A stretch of DNA of 64,000 bases from Microbacterium sp. lyk4-40-TSB-66 (GTDB lineage: Bacteria > Actinomycetota > Actinomycetes > Actinomycetales > Microbacteriaceae). Where the stretch lies: NCBI RefSeq assembly GCF_030209475.1, contig NZ_JARVRW010000011.1, forward strand, positions 98,805-162,804. The letters run 5' to 3'. A program made the position numbers and the translations under genes. Positions 1-8,236 of the stretch are shown piece after piece. The notes below the pieces were generated by a model. The model saw only the letters and a program-made list of their open reading frames with translations, ran no database searches and was not told the origin of the DNA. Numbering within the stretch: position 1 is the first letter of the stretch; the number at the start of each line of letters is the position of its first letter.

Positions 1-956
1 AGGTGGGCGAGCAGGCGGAGGCGGGCACGTCCCACGTCGTCGGGCCTGCGCTCGGTGATCTCCCGCAACCACTGCTCCCGGATGGGCTCGGCGAGGGTCA
101 GGCGCGTCGAACTCGGCCACATGAAACCCGCGTCCCGAAGGTGGGCGACCAACTCGCCCGTCGATCCCGACAGCGGATCCACCCCCATCGCATCGGCGAT
201 CGCCACGGTCACGTGGGGGGCGACGGCGAGGAGGCGCACGTCATCCGACACGGGCACGTCGAGACGCTGCTCGAGATCCGCGGTCAACGCGGCGTTGGCG
301 TACTCGGCCACCGCCATCGCCTCGTCGCGCGTGCGCAGCGGCATCCCCTCGAGGCGGAGCCGGGCGCTGGCCAGCTGCACGAGGGCGGGCCAGCCGTGGG
401 TGCGCTCTGCGAGCGCGTCGATGCCCACCTCCGTCGTCGCGACCCCGTTCAGTTCCAGGACCTCCGCGAGCTCGTCCCTCGTCATGAGCAGGTGCTCGGC
501 GGGGATCACCTGCACGTCGAACTCGAGGGCGACCAGCGGGCTCTCCAACCCCGTCGCCTGCCGGGTGGCCACGACGATCTGCAGGTTCGGGTCGGAGCGG
601 AGGAGGTGCAGCAGGTGGTCGGTCGACAGCCCCGCTCCCTCGACGTGATTGTCGATCAGCAGAACGTGCGCGCTCGGGCCCTCGTCGAACGCCGCGAGGA
701 TCTGCGGAATGCTCTCGGGGGTGGTCAGGCTGCCGTCGATGAACTGGACGCCGCGCTGGGTGTCGTCGTCGAGAGAGGCCGCGAACTGCCGGAGCAGAGA
801 CGTCTTGCCGACGCCGGCCGGTCCCCGCAGCAGCACCACGTCGCTGGTGAGCGCGTCGCGCAGAAGGGCGAGGGAATGGGTGCGTGAGGCCCAGAATCGG
901 CTGATGCGCCGAACCGCACGCACGGCGGTGGGAACGGTGTCCACGTCGATGAGCAT
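1..956 (-). CDS. LuxR/MalT-type STAND regulator, 3' end outside window
   Basis: The reading frame is open from an ATG at 956 to the window edge (318 codons), so the C-terminus is missing. A GGAGGT ribosome site lies 5-6 bases before the ATG. Residues 45-52 read GPAGVGKT (Walker A) and about 98-102 read HVLLID (Walker B-like), followed by a region with the ERTHGWP signature (conserved GWP) seen in MalT-like STAND ATPases. The family uses ATP-dependent oligomerisation to control a C-terminal LuxR helix-turn-helix, which would lie left of position 1 and cannot be seen. The gene is divergent from the exopolysaccharide kinase gene at 1271, so it may regulate that gene, but this is inference from position only. 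Confidence 0.8.
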   Translation of the reverse strand, partial: MLIDVDTVPTAVRAVRRISRFWASRTHSLALLRDALTSDVVLLRGPAGVGKTSLLRQFAASLDDDTQRGVQFIDGSLTTPESIPQILAAFDEGPSAHVLLIDNHVEGAGLSTDHLLHLLRSDPNLQIVVATRQATGLESPLVALEFDVQVIPAEHLLMTRDELAEVLELNGVATTEVGIDALAERTHGWPALVQLASARLRLEGMPLRTRDEAMAVAEYANAALTADLEQRLDVPVSDDVRLLAVAPHVTVAIADAMGVDPLSGSTGELVAHLRDAGFMWPSSTRLTLAEPIREQWLREITERRPDDVGRARLRLLAH

Positions 957-1270
957 CGATACCTCCAGGTGGTCGGGACGACCTCTCCTCGGGCGGGCGA
1001 AGAGGTTCGTCATCGCGGCGAGACCTCCACCGCGTGTAGATGATCCTGTGGGTGAAGACGAGCGGGAGCGGGCGAAAAACGCATCTTTCATCCCCCTCGT
1101 CATCCCCTTCTCACCCCTCGTGGCGTCACCCTTTTGTTCGCCCCGACCCCCGTTCTCTGCCGCCTTCGCCCGCCGGGCGGGGTCCGCCGGCGCATCTTCA
1201 TCGGCTCCTGCGTATGCCTATGCTGCGGGCGACCGACGGTGCCGCCGTCGCGTCGCGAAAGGCGGACGTT
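957..1270. other. Divergent intergenic region, no gene seen
   Basis: This stretch separates the minus-strand STAND regulator from the plus-strand exopolysaccharide kinase and must hold both promoters. The plus frame is open far upstream (from 1040), but the residues encoded before 1271 are Arg/Pro/Ser-rich and resemble non-coding GC-rich DNA. In-frame ATGs at about 1211 and 1217 are alternative starts for the kinase. I could not identify a convincing -35/-10 pair or operator. Confidence 0.5.
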
Positions 1271-2926
1271 GTGGACATTCAACGGATGGTGCGCGTCGTG
1301 CGCGCGTATTGGAAGGCGATCGTCGCCCTGATCGTCGTGGGTGGGCTGGCGGGGTTCGGGTGGAGCTCGCTCCAGCCGCGGGTCTACACCGCGGACGCGA
1401 GCGGCTACGTGGCAGCCGTGGCATCCGACGGTTCCACCGGCGCCGCGCTCGCGGGCGATCAGCTCGCCCTGTCCAAGGTGAAGTCGTTCATCGACATGGG
1501 CTACTGGCGCAGCGTCGCCGAGACCGCGCGGGGGCAGCTGGGGCTCTCCGACAGCCCGGAATCGCTCGTGCAGCGCGTCCGGGTCTCGAACCCCATCGAC
1601 ACCGTCAACGTCCGAGTGGATGCCACCGGCCCGACGCCGGAGTCCGCGCGGGATCTCGCCGAAGCGTGGATCCGCGGCATGACCCAGGAGGTCGACCAGC
1701 TCGAGACGGGCGGGGGCGGTCAGAGCGCGGTGCGACTCGTCGCCGGTGACTCGGCCCGTCTGCCGACAGCCCCCTCGTCGCCGAACGTGCGGCTCGACGT
1801 CAGCCTCGGAGCGCTCGCCGGTGGAGTCGCCGGGCTCATCTTCGCCCTCGTCCGGCGGGCGTTCGACCGGCGGGTGCGCTCGGCGCGCGACATCACCGAC
1901 GCCGTCGACGCCTCGGTCGTCGGCGTCCTCCCCGTCGACAAGGAGCTGGCCGGCGGGCGCGCCGTGTTCTCCTTCGACGACATCAAGGACGGGCGCGGGT
2001 CCTTCGCCCACAAGGAGGCGATGCGCGAGCTGCGCACCAACCTGCAGTACGTCGACGTCGACCGTCCCGCCCGTGTGCTGGTGGTCACGAGCCCGCTCCC
2101 CGGTGACGGCAAGTCGACCATCGCCGCGAACCTCGCCGTCAGCATCGCCGCGACGGGGCAGTCCGTCGTCCTCATCGACGCCGACATGCGGCGCCCGGTC
2201 GTGGGCGGGATGTTCGGGTTCTCCGACGACGTGGGTCTGTCGGACGTCCTGGCCGGCCGTGCGCAGATCGAACAGGTCGCCCACCAGGTGGACGAACATG
2301 GTCGGCTGTTCGTGGTGGCGGCGGGGCGCACGCCCCCCAACCCGAGCGAGATGGTGGGGTCGCAGCGCATGCAGTCGCTCGCCCGCAAGCTCGCGGACGA
2401 CATGGTCGTCATCGTCGATTCGCCGCCGACCCTCGCCGTCGCCGACGCGGCCGTGATCGCGAGCTGGGCCGACGGCGCCGTGCTCGTCGTGACCGCCGGG
2501 CGTACGACCGACGACATGCTGACCCGCGCGACCGAGAACATCGCCAAGACCCGCGGGCATCTCCTGGGTGTCGTGCTGAACCGGATGCCGTTGCGCGGGG
2601 CCGATTCCGGCTACTACGGATCGCAGTACGGCGGATACTACGGCTACGGCTACGGGATGCCGCGGTCCTCGGTGAAGGGCTGGCGGCGTCTGAGTCTGCG
2701 CCGACGCGGCAAGAAAGCCGAAGCCGTCCCGGCCGAGCAGGAGGCGGCGCCGCGCCGGCGGTCCGGCGGGCTGCCGCCGGAGAACGTCAGCGGGTTGCGC
2801 ACCCTGTCGCAGCGGAGGACGTCATCCACGGCCGAGGGTGATGTCCAGAGTGAAATCGCGGTGCCGTCCGCGGAGGAACCGACCGCCGTCGACACGGTGA
2901 GCCGTCGTCGCACCCGCCGCGGCTGA
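1271..2926 (+). CDS. Polysaccharide co-polymerase / bacterial tyrosine autokinase (Wzc/CapAB-like)
   Basis: About 551 residues. A Wzz-type N-terminal region has membrane helices at roughly 16-34 and 179-195 and a Pro-rich stretch (LPTAPSSPN) before the second helix. A cytoplasmic BY-kinase domain follows: Walker A GDGKST near 278, Walker A' LIDADMRRP near 301, and a VIVDSPP Walker B. The tail has the tyrosine cluster typical of autophosphorylated BY-kinases (YYGSQYGGYYGYGYG, about 448-462). Such proteins set exopolysaccharide chain length and phosphorylate themselves and sugar enzymes. I chose the GTG at 1271 because homologous proteins begin right at this VDIQRM-type segment and a GGCGGA site precedes it; ATGs at 1211/1217 are alternatives. 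It converges on the sugar transferase gene at 2985. Confidence 0.88.
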   Translation: MDIQRMVRVVRAYWKAIVALIVVGGLAGFGWSSLQPRVYTADASGYVAAVASDGSTGAALAGDQLALSKVKSFIDMGYWRSVAETARGQLGLSDSPESLVQRVRVSNPIDTVNVRVDATGPTPESARDLAEAWIRGMTQEVDQLETGGGGQSAVRLVAGDSARLPTAPSSPNVRLDVSLGALAGGVAGLIFALVRRAFDRRVRSARDITDAVDASVVGVLPVDKELAGGRAVFSFDDIKDGRGSFAHKEAMRELRTNLQYVDVDRPARVLVVTSPLPGDGKSTIAANLAVSIAATGQSVVLIDADMRRPVVGGMFGFSDDVGLSDVLAGRAQIEQVAHQVDEHGRLFVVAAGRTPPNPSEMVGSQRMQSLARKLADDMVVIVDSPPTLAVADAAVIASWADGAVLVVTAGRTTDDMLTRATENIAKTRGHLLGVVLNRMPLRGADSGYYGSQYGGYYGYGYGMPRSSVKGWRRLSLRRRGKKAEAVPAEQEAAPRRRSGGLPPENVSGLRTLSQRRTSSTAEGDVQSEIAVPSAEEPTAVDTVSRRRTRRG

Positions 2927-2939
2927 TCACCCGCACGGA

Positions 2940-2983
2940 CACGACGAAGGCGCCGGCTCCTGAGAGCCGGCGCCTTCGTCGTG
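2940..2983. terminator. Bidirectional intrinsic terminator
   Basis: A perfect 20-bp inverted repeat (left arm begins CACGACGAAGGCGCC) with a CTGA loop lies between two convergent genes, just after the kinase stop and directly abutting the stop of the sugar transferase. It has only short T runs, as is usual in high-GC actinobacteria. Confidence 0.85.
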
Positions 2984-2984
2984 T

Positions 2985-4454
2985 TCAGTGCGCGGTGCCG
3001 CCCGGGGCGAGCACCGCCTTGAAGGTACGGAGCAGGATGACGATGTCGCCGACGAGCGACCAGTTCTCGACGTAGAACAGGTCGAGGCGGATGGCGTCAT
3101 CCCACGCCAGCGCCGATCGCCCGCTGACCTGCCAGAGCCCGCTCATCCCCGGACGCACGATGAGGCGGCGGTGGGCGTCGTCATCGTAGAACTCCACCTC
3201 GGCCTCGCGCTGCGGTCGAGGACCCACGAGGCTCATCTGACCCCCCAGGACGTTGAACAGCTGCGGCAGCTCGTCGAGCGAGAATTTGCGGAGCCACCGT
3301 CCGACAGGCGTGATGCGGGGGTCGTTCTCCACCTTGAACAGGGGCGTGCCGTCGCGGCCCTGCTCGCTGAGCAGCTGTTGGAGGCGGGAATCCGCGCCAT
3401 CCACCATGGAGCGGAACTTCAGCATGCCGAAGCGGCTGCCGCCCTGGCCGACGCGTTCCTGGCGATACAGGATCGGTCCGGGACCGGACGCGCGCACGAG
3501 CACGGCCAGCGCGGCGAAGACCGGCGACAGGAGGACGACGAGCAGGCCCGCTCCCGCGATGTCGAACGCGCGCTTGAGGACGCGTTGCGTCATCGAGTAC
3601 TGCGGGGTCTCGATGTGCACCAGCGGGAGTCCCGCGACGGGGCGCGTGTGCAACCGGGGGCCGGCCACATCGGTGAGGTTCACGGCGACGATGAGGTGCT
3701 GGCGTCCCGGGTCGAGGCTCCAGCCGATCCGCCGGATGTCGTGCGCATCCACCACGGCGCCGCCGGACACCAGGACACTGTCGGCATCGAGGTCGTCGAG
3801 CCGTCGGCGCAGGTGCCGTGCCTGCTCCTCCGACCACGTCGATCCGAACGCGGCGCGGTCGAGGGTGTGGACTCCGACGACCTGGAGCCCCGCCGACGGC
3901 TGGCGGGCGAGCTCGGTGGCGACGCGGGCGTTCTCCTCCGCGCTGCCGATCAGCACGACCCGCGCGCTCATCGAGCCGCCCCGCCGTCTTCGCGCGAGCC
4001 CGCCTCGGCACAGGAGCCTGCCGACGATCAGCGCGAGGCAGCCGAGCGGGAGTCCGAGGAGGAAGTATCCGCGGGACAGTTCCGCCCCCGTCAGGTACGC
4101 GACGATGGCCACCAGCCCGAACAACTGCACGGACGCGGCGACGACGAGACGGTACTCGGCGACGCCGTACCCGACGACGCGCGCTTGGCGGGTGCCCCAG
4201 AGCGACAGGGCGGCCATCCACGCGACGCTCAGTCCGACGGAGACGGTCGTGTACGAGAACGGTGAGGAGGCGACGGCGACGGGGTGCGGACCGAGCCAGA
4301 GGACCTGGGTGCCGAGGGTGACCGCCGTCACGACGACGGCGTCCACGACGGTCACCCAGCGCGCGTATCGACGCTGCCAGGAAGACGCGCGGGTGTGGGA
4401 GGTGAGGCTGCGGGACTGCTCGGGTGACTCGATGAGTGAGACGGATGTGCTCAT
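2985..4454 (-). CDS. Polyprenyl glycosylphosphotransferase (exopolysaccharide-initiating sugar transferase)
   Basis: 489 residues starting MSTSVSLIES at an ATG with GGAG six bases upstream. About four or five N-terminal membrane helices come first, then a nucleotide-binding-like middle domain, then the bacterial sugar transferase domain (about 305-489). Visible hallmarks are KFRSM, DPRITPVGRWLRKFSLDE, MSLVGPRPQ and RPGMSGLWQVSGRS. The family moves a sugar-1-phosphate from a UDP-sugar to undecaprenyl phosphate, the first step of exopolysaccharide or capsule synthesis. The open frame extends 91 codons upstream of the ATG, but that part is low-quality coding. It is a paralogue of the gene at 12365. 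No glycosyltransferases, Wzx or Wzy lie next to it. Confidence 0.9.
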   Translation of the reverse strand: MSTSVSLIESPEQSRSLTSHTRASSWQRRYARWVTVVDAVVVTAVTLGTQVLWLGPHPVAVASSPFSYTTVSVGLSVAWMAALSLWGTRQARVVGYGVAEYRLVVAASVQLFGLVAIVAYLTGAELSRGYFLLGLPLGCLALIVGRLLCRGGLARRRRGGSMSARVVLIGSAEENARVATELARQPSAGLQVVGVHTLDRAAFGSTWSEEQARHLRRRLDDLDADSVLVSGGAVVDAHDIRRIGWSLDPGRQHLIVAVNLTDVAGPRLHTRPVAGLPLVHIETPQYSMTQRVLKRAFDIAGAGLLVVLLSPVFAALAVLVRASGPGPILYRQERVGQGGSRFGMLKFRSMVDGADSRLQQLLSEQGRDGTPLFKVENDPRITPVGRWLRKFSLDELPQLFNVLGGQMSLVGPRPQREAEVEFYDDDAHRRLIVRPGMSGLWQVSGRSALAWDDAIRLDLFYVENWSLVGDIVILLRTFKAVLAPGGTAH

Positions 4455-4804
4455 GTGTGCTCCGTGGTCGATGCCCGTCGGATGTTCACGAGACCGGCGC
4501 CCGGGGTTGGACGCAGCGGTGGGCGCGGGCACTCTCCCATCGCCGCGCTGAAGCCCGACGGTGCGGCGTGACGGCGGGGGCGGGGTGAAGCGCCACGCGA
4601 CGGTTTCTCCTCGTGAGGCGACAGGCCTGTCGGAACCCGTCCGTCGACCGGGATCCCGCGTCGTCCGGCCACGATCGCCCCTCCCCTCACCCGCGCGGGA
4701 GGACCCCTCACCTCCGTCGGGCGCCACACAAGGTGGGGCGCACGAACGCTCTGAGAAATGTTTACATGTTCATGTGAGAGTGGGTGGGCCTGCAAGCTGG
4801 ACCG
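4455..4804. other. Divergent intergenic region
   Basis: 350 bases between the sugar transferase and the XRE gene. I see no coding potential. The only distinct element is the short palindrome at 4764-4775 near the XRE gene, in an unusually AT-rich patch (4756-4775) that is a candidate promoter/operator for that gene. Confidence 0.5.
4764..4775. promoter_or_regulatory. Palindrome ACATG-TT-CATGT, candidate operator
   Basis: A perfect 5-bp inverted repeat with a 2-base spacer lies 29 bases upstream of the XRE start, in a locally AT-rich stretch. XRE regulators often bind short palindromes in their own promoter, so autoregulation is possible. This is inference from position. Confidence 0.3.
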
Positions 4805-5080
4805 ATGAGCGACGAGCCCGACCCCTGGAACGACTTCGCGCGCGAGCTCGGCGCCCGGATGCTGCGCGCCCGAGCCGAGAAGCGGATGTCGCAGGAGCAG
4901 GTGGCTCACGCCGCGGGTCTCGCGACCTTCACCTACCGGAAGCTGGAGAAGGGCGAGTCGAACCCCGGTACGGCGGCGAATCCGAGGCTGCGCACACTCG
5001 TGGCACTGGCCGACGTGCTCGGCGTGCCACTGCGCGAGCTGATCCCCACCCCTCCGGAGGGGCTTCCACCCGCGCACTGA
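4805..5080 (+). CDS. XRE-family helix-turn-helix regulator
   Basis: 91 residues beginning MSDEPDPWND. Residues about 12-80 form an HTH_3/XRE domain: LGARMLRARAEKRMSQEQVA, then a recognition segment ending YRKLEKGESNP, and LVALADVLGVPLRELI at the end. There is no second domain, so it is a stand-alone DNA-binding protein. The ATG at 4805 gives the typical N-terminus; a GTG 21 bases upstream is possible. The next gene (5175) is on the same strand 94 bases on and could be co-regulated. The target is unknown. Confidence 0.85.
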   Translation: MSDEPDPWNDFARELGARMLRARAEKRMSQEQVAHAAGLATFTYRKLEKGESNPGTAANPRLRTLVALADVLGVPLRELIPTPPEGLPPAH

Positions 5081-5174
5081 CCGCGATGTCGGAGGTTCGC
5101 GGTTCACTTCGTTCGTGCCCACCGATGTTCGGGTCGTCGTCGCGTGCGACGGCCCCGCGAGAAAGGTGTCAGGC

Positions 5175-5525
5175 ATGAACCAGCGACTCCTCACCGACGG
5201 TGTCGGCGACGGGCGGTGCATTCACCCGTGGTGCGTCACCGCGCACGGAGCCACGGTGCACCCCGACGACGAGGATCACCGCAGCGCGGGTGTCGCCCTG
5301 ACGGTGACGGCCCGAAGGGCGGAGGATCACGGCCCCGGGCGCGAGACCGAGCTCGAACTCGGCGCACTTCGCCGCGCGGGGGAGTCCGAGACGTGGATCG
5401 TCATCGAGACGGGGATCGGTGCGTCGTTGGCGCTGACGCGCGACGGGGCGAGGCTCCTGCAGCGACGGCTGCACGACGAGATCGGGCCCGGCGGGATCCT
5501 CGGCCGAGACGGCGACGGGCACTGA
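5175..5525 (+). CDS. Small acidic protein, possible DUF6907-like
   Basis: 116 residues with a good start (GAAAGG about 8 bases before the ATG). It has no membrane segment and no signal peptide. The N-terminal third carries PWCVTAH followed about ten residues later by DDEDHRS. This Cys/His arrangement resembles the short actinobacterial DUF6907 family, often found beside XRE regulators as here. The rest is a mixed alpha/beta segment ending in a helix (LLQRRLHDEIG). The match to DUF6907 is from memory of its pattern and is tentative. No function is known. Confidence 0.6.
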   Translation: MNQRLLTDGVGDGRCIHPWCVTAHGATVHPDDEDHRSAGVALTVTARRAEDHGPGRETELELGALRRAGESETWIVIETGIGASLALTRDGARLLQRRLHDEIGPGGILGRDGDGH

Positions 5526-5541
5526 GCCGTCGCCGCACAGG

Positions 5542-6339
5542 TCACGCGGTCGAGCGCGCGCGGCGCGCTGCCCGCCGGTCGTGCACCCATGTCCATGCCG
5601 CCGCGCCGACGTAGAGCACGCAGAGCGGTAGAGCGATGATCCCCATGCTCATCAGGTCAGCGGGCGGCGTCACCGCCGCCGAGAAGACGACGATCACGAC
5701 GAGCGCGACGCGCCAGCCCCGCACGACGCTGCGGGCGCTGAGCACGCCGACCGCGTTGAGGGCGATGATCGCCAGTGGCGACACGAAGGCCAGGCCGACA
5801 CCGATCACGAGCTTGAGGAGGAAATCGAAGTACTGGCTCGCCGTGAGCATGGTCGTCGAACCCGACGGCGCGAAGCCGGCGAGCAACTCGACGATCTGCG
5901 GCACGATCACCCATGCGAAGCAGGCGCCGCCGAGGAACAACGGCACGGCCAGGCCGACGAACGTGACGCCGGTGCGTCGTTCGCGCGAGGTGAGCCCCGG
6001 CACGAGGAATGCCCAGGCCTGAGCGATCCACACCGGCGACGCGAGCACGATGCCGACCGTCATCGCGATCTTGAACCGCAGATCGAACGCCTCGCCGATG
6101 CGGGTGAAGTTGAGCCCCGTCATCGAGGGGCCGTGCACGTGGGAGAGCGGATCGGCGGCCGCCGCGATGAGGGCGTCCGACAGCGCGAAGCCGACCACCC
6201 CACCGATCACGATGGCGACCGCGGCGATCGCCAGACGCTTGCGCAACTCGGACAGATGGGACAGGAGGGGCATGGCCCCTCCTGTCCCATCTGTCGAACG
6301 CGGCTTGCGCGGACGGCGAGCCTTCGGAGCCCGCGTCAC
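5542..6339 (-). CDS. tatC: Twin-arginine translocase TatC
   Basis: 265 residues with six predicted membrane helices. The TatC signature HLSELRKRL is at about 27-35 and the conserved FxP-type periplasmic loops are present. TatC is the receptor for twin-arginine signal peptides. It follows tatA in an ATGA overlap (stop of tatA and ATG of tatC share bases). The first 22 residues (MTRAPKARRPRKPRS...) are a basic extension like that of other actinobacterial TatC proteins. A second ATG at 6273, giving MPLLSHLSELRK, sits in the loop of a large hairpin and has its own AGGAGGGG ribosome site, so the true start is uncertain. Confidence 0.95.
   Translation of the reverse strand: MTRAPKARRPRKPRSTDGTGGAMPLLSHLSELRKRLAIAAVAIVIGGVVGFALSDALIAAAADPLSHVHGPSMTGLNFTRIGEAFDLRFKIAMTVGIVLASPVWIAQAWAFLVPGLTSRERRTGVTFVGLAVPLFLGGACFAWVIVPQIVELLAGFAPSGSTTMLTASQYFDFLLKLVIGVGLAFVSPLAIIALNAVGVLSARSVVRGWRVALVVIVVFSAAVTPPADLMSMGIIALPLCVLYVGAAAWTWVHDRRAARRARSTA
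6251..6295 (-). promoter_or_regulatory. 21-bp perfect hairpin around an internal tatC start codon
   Basis: The arms (6251-6271 and 6275-6295; the minus-strand left arm begins GACAGATGGGACAGGAGG) are perfectly complementary, with a three-base loop. On the mRNA strand the ascending arm contains AGGAGGGG and the loop region supplies an ATG at 6273 that would begin TatC exactly at its conserved MPLLSHLSEL start. As mRNA the ribosome site would be sequestered. A perfect 21-bp stem inside coding sequence is not expected by chance. Regulation of translation is inference. Confidence 0.6.
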
Positions 6340-6563
6340 GTCGTGGACGACGACCCGGGCCGGGTGCGGTCCGGGTCTGCGGGCGTGGTGGGCTCGTCGT
6401 CACCCGTTGCGGCCGTGTCCTTGCTCTCGGTGCGCAGGATGCGCACCGACTCGCCGACGCTCTTGGCCAGCCCGGGGAGCTTCGCCGCGCCGAACAGCAG
6501 CAGGACGACGGCGAGGATGAGGAGGAGGTGCCAGCCGGAGAATGCGTTCCCGAAGATGCCCAT
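6336..6563 (-). CDS. tatA: Sec-independent translocase TatA
   Basis: 75 residues, start MGIFGNAFSGWHL, with AAAGG about 5 bases upstream of the ATG. One N-terminal membrane helix (about 11-25) ends in FG, followed by the amphipathic helix AAKLPGLAKSVGES and an acidic/Thr-rich tail. This is the TatA/E pattern; TatA oligomers form the passage for folded proteins. It is translationally coupled to tatC. The frame stays open 25 codons upstream but lacks TatA features there. A substrate candidate with a twin-arginine-like signal lies in this window (16641). Confidence 0.93.
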   Translation of the reverse strand: MGIFGNAFSGWHLLLILAVVLLLFGAAKLPGLAKSVGESVRILRTESKDTAATGDDEPTTPADPDRTRPGSSSTT

Positions 6564-6784
6564 GACGACCTTTCGTGTGGGGGGGTCAAGTGCCCATGTT
6601 CGACCGGACGCGCGGGCGATCGTCGAAGACGACCGCAACCTCGCCCGTCGGCATCCGGGATATCACCCCGTGGAGCGGATGTCGGCGCCGGGCCGCGGTG
6701 GACGCTGGTCGAGGGGGTATCCGTTTGACTGGGCGCCGAAGCGACCGTCGCACGGACGGGGTCGCGCTGTCGCGAAAGGGAACC

Positions 6785-7450
6785 GTGGGGGGCAACCGCA
6801 TCGTCGTCGTCTGTACGGCCAACATGATCCGTTCGCCCTTCATCGCCGGGCTGCTTTCGTCACGGCTCTCGGTGATGACCGATGATGCTCCGCAGGTCGA
6901 GAGCGCGGGAACCGCGGCGCGGCCGGGCGACGAAGCGGCGTCCGAGGTCGTCGGCCTCGGGCGCACCTTCGGACTCGAGCTCTCCGCTCATCGCACGCGT
7001 CGTCTCGCCGACGGTGTCCTCGCGACCGGCGACACGGTGCTGTGCGCCGAACGCGCCCACCGCAGGGTGGTGCTCGATCTGCGGCCCGACCTGCTCTCGA
7101 GCGTGTTCACGGTGCGGGAGTTCGCGCGTCTCGTGGACGACGAGGCCGTGCAGGCTGCGGCGTCCGACTGGGCCGGGCTCGTCCGCGCGGCGTCGCGGGC
7201 GCGTCTGGCCGGGCGGACGGCGGTCGATGACGTCGACGACGTCATCGACCCGGTCGGTCGGCCCGCGGAGGTGTGGACCGAGTTCGAGCGCCAGGCCACC
7301 CGGGCCGTCTCGACGATCCTGGGGGCGATGGCGGGACTGCCCGCACTCGGATCTCCGCTCGAGACGACACAGCGCGTCGCCGGCACGCGTCGGGAGTACC
7401 GCACCCGCCACGGTGTGCCGGCGAGCCGCCGCGCGGCGCGGAGGGGTTGA
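6785..7450 (+). CDS. Low-molecular-weight protein tyrosine phosphatase-like protein
   Basis: About 221 residues from a GTG at 6785 (AAAGGG four bases upstream). The N-terminus VGGNRIVVVCTANMIRSP carries the phosphatase P-loop C-X5-R (Cys10, Arg16), and a DP loop (DVIDPVGRP) is near 152-160. These enzymes dephosphorylate bacterial tyrosine kinases of the Wzc type; one is encoded at 1271, so a functional pairing is plausible though the genes are not adjacent. At about 221 residues it is longer than the usual 150-190. The stop is one base before the ATG of the TatB-like gene, suggesting co-transcription. Confidence 0.82.
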   Translation: MGGNRIVVVCTANMIRSPFIAGLLSSRLSVMTDDAPQVESAGTAARPGDEAASEVVGLGRTFGLELSAHRTRRLADGVLATGDTVLCAERAHRRVVLDLRPDLLSSVFTVREFARLVDDEAVQAAASDWAGLVRAASRARLAGRTAVDDVDDVIDPVGRPAEVWTEFERQATRAVSTILGAMAGLPALGSPLETTQRVAGTRREYRTRHGVPASRRAARRG

Positions 7451-7451
7451 G

Positions 7452-8201
7452 ATGTTCGGGATCGAGCTCGACAAGCTCATCTTCGTCGGCGTTCTGATCG
7501 GGCTGATCGTGGGGCCCTCGCGCCTCGTCGAATGGCGTCGGAAGCTCCCGCAGATGGTCGGACGAGTGCATGCCCTGTACCAGCAGGGCAGAGCCCAGGT
7601 CACCCGCGATCTCGACGACATGGCTCCCGATTGGCGCGAATACGATCCGCGGCAACTGCATCCCCGACGCATCCTGCGCGAGCTGGGAGCCGACGTGCGC
7701 AGAGCGGCGGAGAGCGACGGCGAGCGGGTGGAACGTGACTCTCCGACGGGTGAATCACGGGTTGAGCCGACGGCGCAGGCCCGCAACGAGCAGAACCCCC
7801 GTGAGGCTGCCAGCGGCGTTGGCGACGACGTCGAAGATGCTGCTGACGCGGGCCGGCAGGAGGAGTCCCTGGGCGATCTCGACGAGCGTCGGAACGCCCC
7901 AGGCGATGACCAGGACCGCCCAGGCATGTCGCGGCAGGAGAGGCGCCAGGAGGCCGCCGAACGGAAGGAAGAGCAGCACGTTCAGACCGAAATCCACCTC
8001 CCGCCCGTTGGCGGAGGGGAAGAGGCGGAACGCGAGGCGGAAGACCAGGTCCGCATCCCGGTCGAGATGGGTGGGCGACAGGAGGATGACCGCGAGGAGC
8101 ACGAGATAGATCGCCGCGGCGACGATCCCGAGCCGACCGACGGTCCTGACGGTCCGACGGTCTCCGGAGTGATGCGGGACGGAAAGCACGCCACACCGTA
8201 A
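7452..8201 (+). CDS. TatB/MttA-Hcf106-like translocase subunit with long C-terminal read-through
   Basis: The first about 60 residues are TatB-like: MFGIELDKLIFVGVLIGLIV membrane helix, then GPSRLVEW and an amphipathic helix. TatB with TatC forms the Tat receptor; tatA-tatC are encoded about 1 kb away on the other strand. There is no in-frame stop until 8199, giving 249 residues, and the part after about residue 101 is exactly antisense to the complete VanZ gene (7755-8189). That tail is hydrophilic and highly charged. Either the two genes truly overlap by about 430 bases or the TatB stop was lost through mutation or sequence error; a +1 shift just before 7736 would meet a TGA there. Confidence 0.7.
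   Translation: MFGIELDKLIFVGVLIGLIVGPSRLVEWRRKLPQMVGRVHALYQQGRAQVTRDLDDMAPDWREYDPRQLHPRRILRELGADVRRAAESDGERVERDSPTGESRVEPTAQARNEQNPREAASGVGDDVEDAADAGRQEESLGDLDERRNAPGDDQDRPGMSRQERRQEAAERKEEQHVQTEIHLPPVGGGEEAEREAEDQVRIPVEMGGRQEDDREEHEIDRRGDDPEPTDGPDGPTVSGVMRDGKHATP
7755..8189 (-). CDS. VanZ-family membrane protein
   Basis: About 144 residues with four hydrophobic segments: GIVAAAIYLVLLAVILLS, VLLFLPFGGLLAPLL, WAVLVIAWGVPTLVEIAQGL, and the last near FDVVANAAGSLTGVLLVAGL. The FDVVANAAGSLTGVLL block and NVLLFLPFG are VanZ family hallmarks. Some VanZ proteins affect glycopeptide susceptibility, but most have no known role. I chose the GTG at 8189; no strong ribosome site is visible, so the start is uncertain. 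The gene is wholly antisense to the C-terminal extension of the TatB-like frame. Confidence 0.72.
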   Translation of the reverse strand: MLSVPHHSGDRRTVRTVGRLGIVAAAIYLVLLAVILLSPTHLDRDADLVFRLAFRLFPSANGREVDFGLNVLLFLPFGGLLAPLLPRHAWAVLVIAWGVPTLVEIAQGLLLPARVSSIFDVVANAAGSLTGVLLVAGLRRRLNP

Positions 8202-8236
8202 GCGCAGCCGCGCACCGTCGACGCGCCGCGCGCGAC

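Noticed and set aside
1040..1270. 77-codon N-terminal extension of the tyrosine kinase
   Set aside because: Composition is Arg/Pro/Ser-rich and non-homologous-looking; the family begins near the GTG at 1271.
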